64,000 bases of DNA. Origin: Bugula neritina (Eukaryota > Bryozoa > Gymnolaemata > Cheilostomatida > Bugulidae). Positions 60,781 to 64,000 of the stretch are shown here, piece by piece. The translations under genes were made by a program, and so were the position numbers. Where the stretch lies: NCBI GenBank assembly GCA_964035545.1, contig CAXIUT010000097.1:496001-560000 (forward strand). Reading direction: 5' to 3'. The notes under the pieces were generated by a model, which was not told the DNA's origin, ran no database searches, and was given only the letters and a program-made list of their open reading frames with translations. The number at the start of each line of letters is the position of its first letter. Position 1 is the stretch's first letter.

Positions 60781-63700
60781 ACTGTAACATATTGAAATAT
60801 ACTGCAACATACTGAAATACAGTGCTACATACTGAAATATACTGCAACATACTGCAACATAGTGAAATACACTGCAACATACTGCAAGATAGTGAAATAC
60901 ACTGTAACATACTGAAATACACCGCAAAATACTACAACATATTGAAATGCACTGTAACATATTGAAATACACTGCAACACATTGAAATATACTGCAACAT
61001 ACCTAATTATACGGTAATATACCAAAATATACTGTAACACATCGAAAAATACTGCAACATACTGAAATACACTGCAACACACCGAAAAACACTGAAAATA
61101 CTGTAACACACTGAAATATACTGCAAAATACTGAAATATACTGCAAAATACTGAAATACACTGCTACATACTGAAATATACTGCAACACACCGCAACATA
61201 CTGCAACATACTAAAGTATACTGCAACATACTGAAATACACTGCAAAATACTAAAATACACTATAACATACTGAAATATACTGCAACATACTGAAATACA
61301 CTGCTATATACTGAAATACACTGCAACACACTACAACATACTGCAACATGCTAAAAGCTGCAACTTACTGAAATACACTGCTACATACTGAAATATACTG
61401 CAACACACAGCAACATACTGCAACATACTAAAATACACTGTAACATATTGGAATACACTGCAACACATTGAAATATACTGCAAATACTGAAATACACTGC
61501 TACATACTGAAATATTTTGCAACACACTGCAACATACTGCAACATACTAAAGTATACTGCAACATACTGAAATACACTGCAGAATACTGAAATACACTGT
61601 AACATACTGAAATATAATGCAAAATACTGAAATACATCGCTACATACTGAAATATACTGCAACACACTGCGACATACTGCAACATACTAAAATACACTGT
61701 AACATATTGAAATACACTGCAACACATTGAAATATACTGCAATGTACCGAAATATATGGTAAACTACTGATATATACTGTCACACATTTAAAAATACTGC
61801 AACATACTGAAATATACTGCGACACATTGCAATATACTGTAACGTACTGAAATATGCTGTAGCACATTGAAATACACTGCAACTCACTGAAATATACTGC
61901 AACATACTGAAATACACTGTAACATATTGAAATATACTGCAACATACTGAAATACACTGTAACATACTGAAAAACACTGCAACATACTACAACATATTGA
62001 AATACACTGCAACACATTGAAATATACTGCAAAATACCTAAATATACGGTGATATACCAAAATAAACTGTAACACATTTAAAAATACTGCAACACACTGA
62101 AATACACTGCAACACTCTGAAATACACTGCAAAATACTGTAACACACTGAAATATACTGCAACACACTGCAACATACTGCAACATACTAGAATACACTGT
62201 AACATATTGAAATATACTGCAACATACTGAAATACACTGCTATATACTGAAATATACTGCAACACACTACAATATACTGCAACATGCTAAAATATACTGC
62301 AACATACTGAAATACCCTGCAACATACTGAAATACACTGTAACATACTGAAGTATACTGCAACATACTGAAATACACTGCTACATACTGAAATATACTGC
62401 AACACACTGCGACATACTGCAACATACTAAAATACACTGTAACATATTGAAATACACTGCAACACATTGAAATATACTGCAATGTACCGAAATATATGGT
62501 AAACTACTGAAATATACTGTCACACATTGAAAAACACTGCAAAATACTGAAATATACTGCGACACATTGCAATATACTGTAACATACTGAAATATGCTGT
62601 ATCACACTGAAATACACTGCAACTCACTGAAATATACTGCAACATACTGAAATACACTGTAACATATTGAAATATACTGCAACATACTGAAATACAGTGC
62701 TACATACTGAAATATACTGCAACATACTGCAACATAGTGAAATACACTGCAACATACTGCAAGATAGTGAAATACACTGTAACATACTGAAATACACCGC
62801 AAAATACTACAACATATTGAAATGCACTGTAACATATTGAAATACACTGCAACACATTGAAATATACTGCAACATACCTAATTATACGGTAATATACCAA
62901 AATATACTGTAACACATCGAAAAATACTGCAACATACTGAAATACACTGCAACACACCGAAAAACACTGAAAATACTATAACACACTGAAATATACTGCA
63001 AAATACTGAAATATACTGCAAAATACTGAAATACACTGCTACATACTGAAATATACTGCAACACACCGCAACATACTGCAACATACTAAAGTATACTGCA
63101 ACATACTGAAATACACTGCAAAATATTAAAATACACTGCAACACACTACAACATACTGCAACATGCTAAAAGCTGCCACTTACTGAAATACACTGCTACA
63201 TACTGAAATATACTGCAACACACAGCAACATACTGCAACATACTAAAATACACTGTAACATATTGGAATACACTGCAACACATTGAAATATACTGCAAAA
63301 TACTGAAAAACACTGCTACATACTGAAATATTTTGCAACACACTGCAACATACTGCAACATACTAAAGTATACTGCAACATACTGAAATACACTGCAGAA
63401 TACTGAAATACACTGTAACATACTGAAATATAATGCAAAATACTGAAATACATTGCTACATACTGAAATATACTGCAACACACTGCGACATACTGCAACA
63501 TACTAAAATACACTGTAACATATTGAAATACACTGCAACACATTGAAATATACTGCAATGTACCGAAATATATGGTAAACTACTGAAATATACTGTCACA
63601 CATTTAAAAATACTGCAACATACTGAAATATACTGCGACACATTGCAATATACTGTAACGTACTGAAATATGCTGTAGCACATTGAAATACACTGCAACT

Positions 63701-64000
63701 CACTGAAATATACTGCAACATATTGAAATACACTGTAACATATTGAAATATACTGCAACATACTGAAATACACTGTAACATACTGAAAAACACTGCAACA
63801 TACTACAACATATTGAAAAGCACTGCAACACATTGAAATATACTGCAACATACCTAAATATACGGTGATATACCAAAATAAACTGTAACACATTTAAAAA
63901 TACTGCAACATACTGAAATACACTGCAACACTCTGAAATACACTGCAAAATACTGTAACACACTGAAATATACTGCAACACACTGCAACATACTGCAACA
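60757..64000. repeat. 6,887-bp tandem repeat, copy 2 (cut by the window end)
   Basis: It starts near 60,757-60,785, where the sequence joins the cactgtaacatattgaaatat context equivalent to about 53,890. Upstream of that, 60,721-60,780 differs clearly from the equivalent 53,834-53,890. It runs to 64,000, equivalent to 57,113 in copy 1. The remaining roughly 3.6 kb of the unit would lie beyond the window. Confidence 0.87.

Larger units (their letters stand above)
41..63173 (+). other. 7-bp phase-slip marker unit (taaaagc), 28 sites
   Basis: At 28 places a unit is only 7 bp (taaaagc followed by tgc), shifting the 10-bp register by 3. Start positions: 41, 2057, 5072, 9916, 11932, 14627, 16792, 18808, 21883, 23430, 25446, 29221, 31096, 33112, 34987, 37192, 39067, 41903, 43778, 45794, 47669, 49874, 51749, 54465, 56280, 59036, 61352, 63167. 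It follows the context cactacaacatactgcaacatgc at essentially every site. The next bases are gctgcaac at most sites and gctgccac at 23430, 31096, 34987, 39067, 43778, 47669, 51749, 56280 and 63167. From 29,221 to 56,280 the two forms strictly alternate. This is probably a single ancestral deletion copied with the higher-order repeats. Confidence 0.9.
435..63577 (+). other. Recurring motif TACC-N9-GGTA, form 1 (spacer gaaatatat)
   Basis: In a background almost free of GG on the + strand, the motif TACC-gaaatatat-GGTA recurs. By hand I counted about 53 copies. TACC starts include 435, 1315, 2191, 2931, 4330, 5206, 5946, 7405, 9174, 10310, 15021, 17186, 22277, 24704, 25839, 28479, 32370, 36451, 40621, 45052, 53303, 53723, 54858, 56674, 58174, 59540, 61745, 62485 and 63561. 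TACC and GGTA are reverse complements, so it is an inverted repeat with a 9-base spacer. The spacing between copies is often 880, 876 or 740 bp. It differs from the consensus at several linked positions that stay together in nearly all copies. Confidence 0.85.
1..64000. repeat. Satellite array built from a 10-bp unit (20-bp dimer)
   Basis: The entire window is tandem copies of a 10-bp unit, roughly 6,400 of them. Two forms mostly alternate: tgaaataYac and tgYaacaYac, giving the 20-bp dimer tgaaatacactgcaacatac. Runs of the second form also occur, so dimer alternation is not strict. The + strand consensus is about 45% A, 25% C, 20% T and 10% G. CpG is absent from the consensus and appears only in specific variant units (gcgac, ccgaa, ccgca, acgta, acggt). 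Every unit carries one CTG on the + strand (CAG on the minus strand). No stretch of unique sequence, transposon, tRNA or rRNA was seen. Both ends are inside the array. The pure tandem structure and nested higher-order repeats imply a eukaryotic heterochromatic locus; the species is not identifiable from this. Confidence 0.97.

Noticed and set aside
1-64000. CRISPR array
   Set aside because: The units are contiguous 10-bp repeats with no unique spacers between them, and the array is far too long and uniform. No cas genes are present.
1-64000. Telomeric repeat
   Set aside because: Telomere repeats are usually 5-8 bp and G-rich on one strand (TTAGGG-like). This unit is 10 bp and has only one G, with no GG run.
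1-64000. Bacterial promoters, ribosome binding sites, terminators
   Set aside because: TATA-like and A-rich words occur everywhere by composition. There are no hairpins followed by T runs and no purine-rich GGAG sites before any open frame.

Overview
The whole 64-kb window is one satellite DNA array. I see no gene, RNA gene, transposon or unique spacer in it. The basic unit is 10 bp. Two forms alternate most of the time, giving a 20-bp dimer with + strand consensus tgaaatacactgcaacatac. The strands are strongly asymmetric: the consensus is about 45% A, 25% C, 20% T and 10% G. Both window ends lie inside the array, so its true length is greater than 64 kb. An array this pure, with nested higher-order repeats, points to a eukaryotic nuclear chromosome (centromeric, pericentromeric, subtelomeric or another heterochromatic block). 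The sequence does not let me name the species.

Layout, from shared variants and constant offsets. (1) 1-21,842: a 9,875-bp higher-order unit (1-9,875), itself containing a 3,015-bp tandem duplication. It is followed by three shorter copies that restart at the same point (9,876, 14,587 and 16,752) and differ from the full unit by internal deletions. (2) 21,843 to about 28,240: a fifth restart that soon becomes a mosaic, with 4,302-bp and 3,775-bp offset duplications. (3) About 28,239-53,602: two tandem copies of a 12,682-bp unit that share every private variant I checked. Each holds three 3.9-4.7-kb subunits. (4) About 53,603-64,000: a 6,887-bp tandem duplication, the second copy cut by the window end. 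Between its matching segments lies a block (57.9-60.5 kb) related to 7.1-8.7 kb.

The 10-bp register is almost never broken. Repeat lengths are multiples of 10 minus a few inherited short units: a 7-bp unit at 28 sites, a recurrent 9-bp unit, and two single-base deletions. For example, 12,682 = 10 x 1,271 - 28, and the 28 is fully accounted for. AA therefore recurs every helical turn over tens of kb. A conserved non-consensus motif, TACC-N9-GGTR, often followed by ATA-TACC, is embedded at many dozens of sites. It is the best candidate here for a sequence-specific protein-binding site.

All longer open frames are on the minus strand, none exceeds 200 codons, and they encode 10-residue-periodic peptides. 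I regard them as a by-product of the repeat, not genes.
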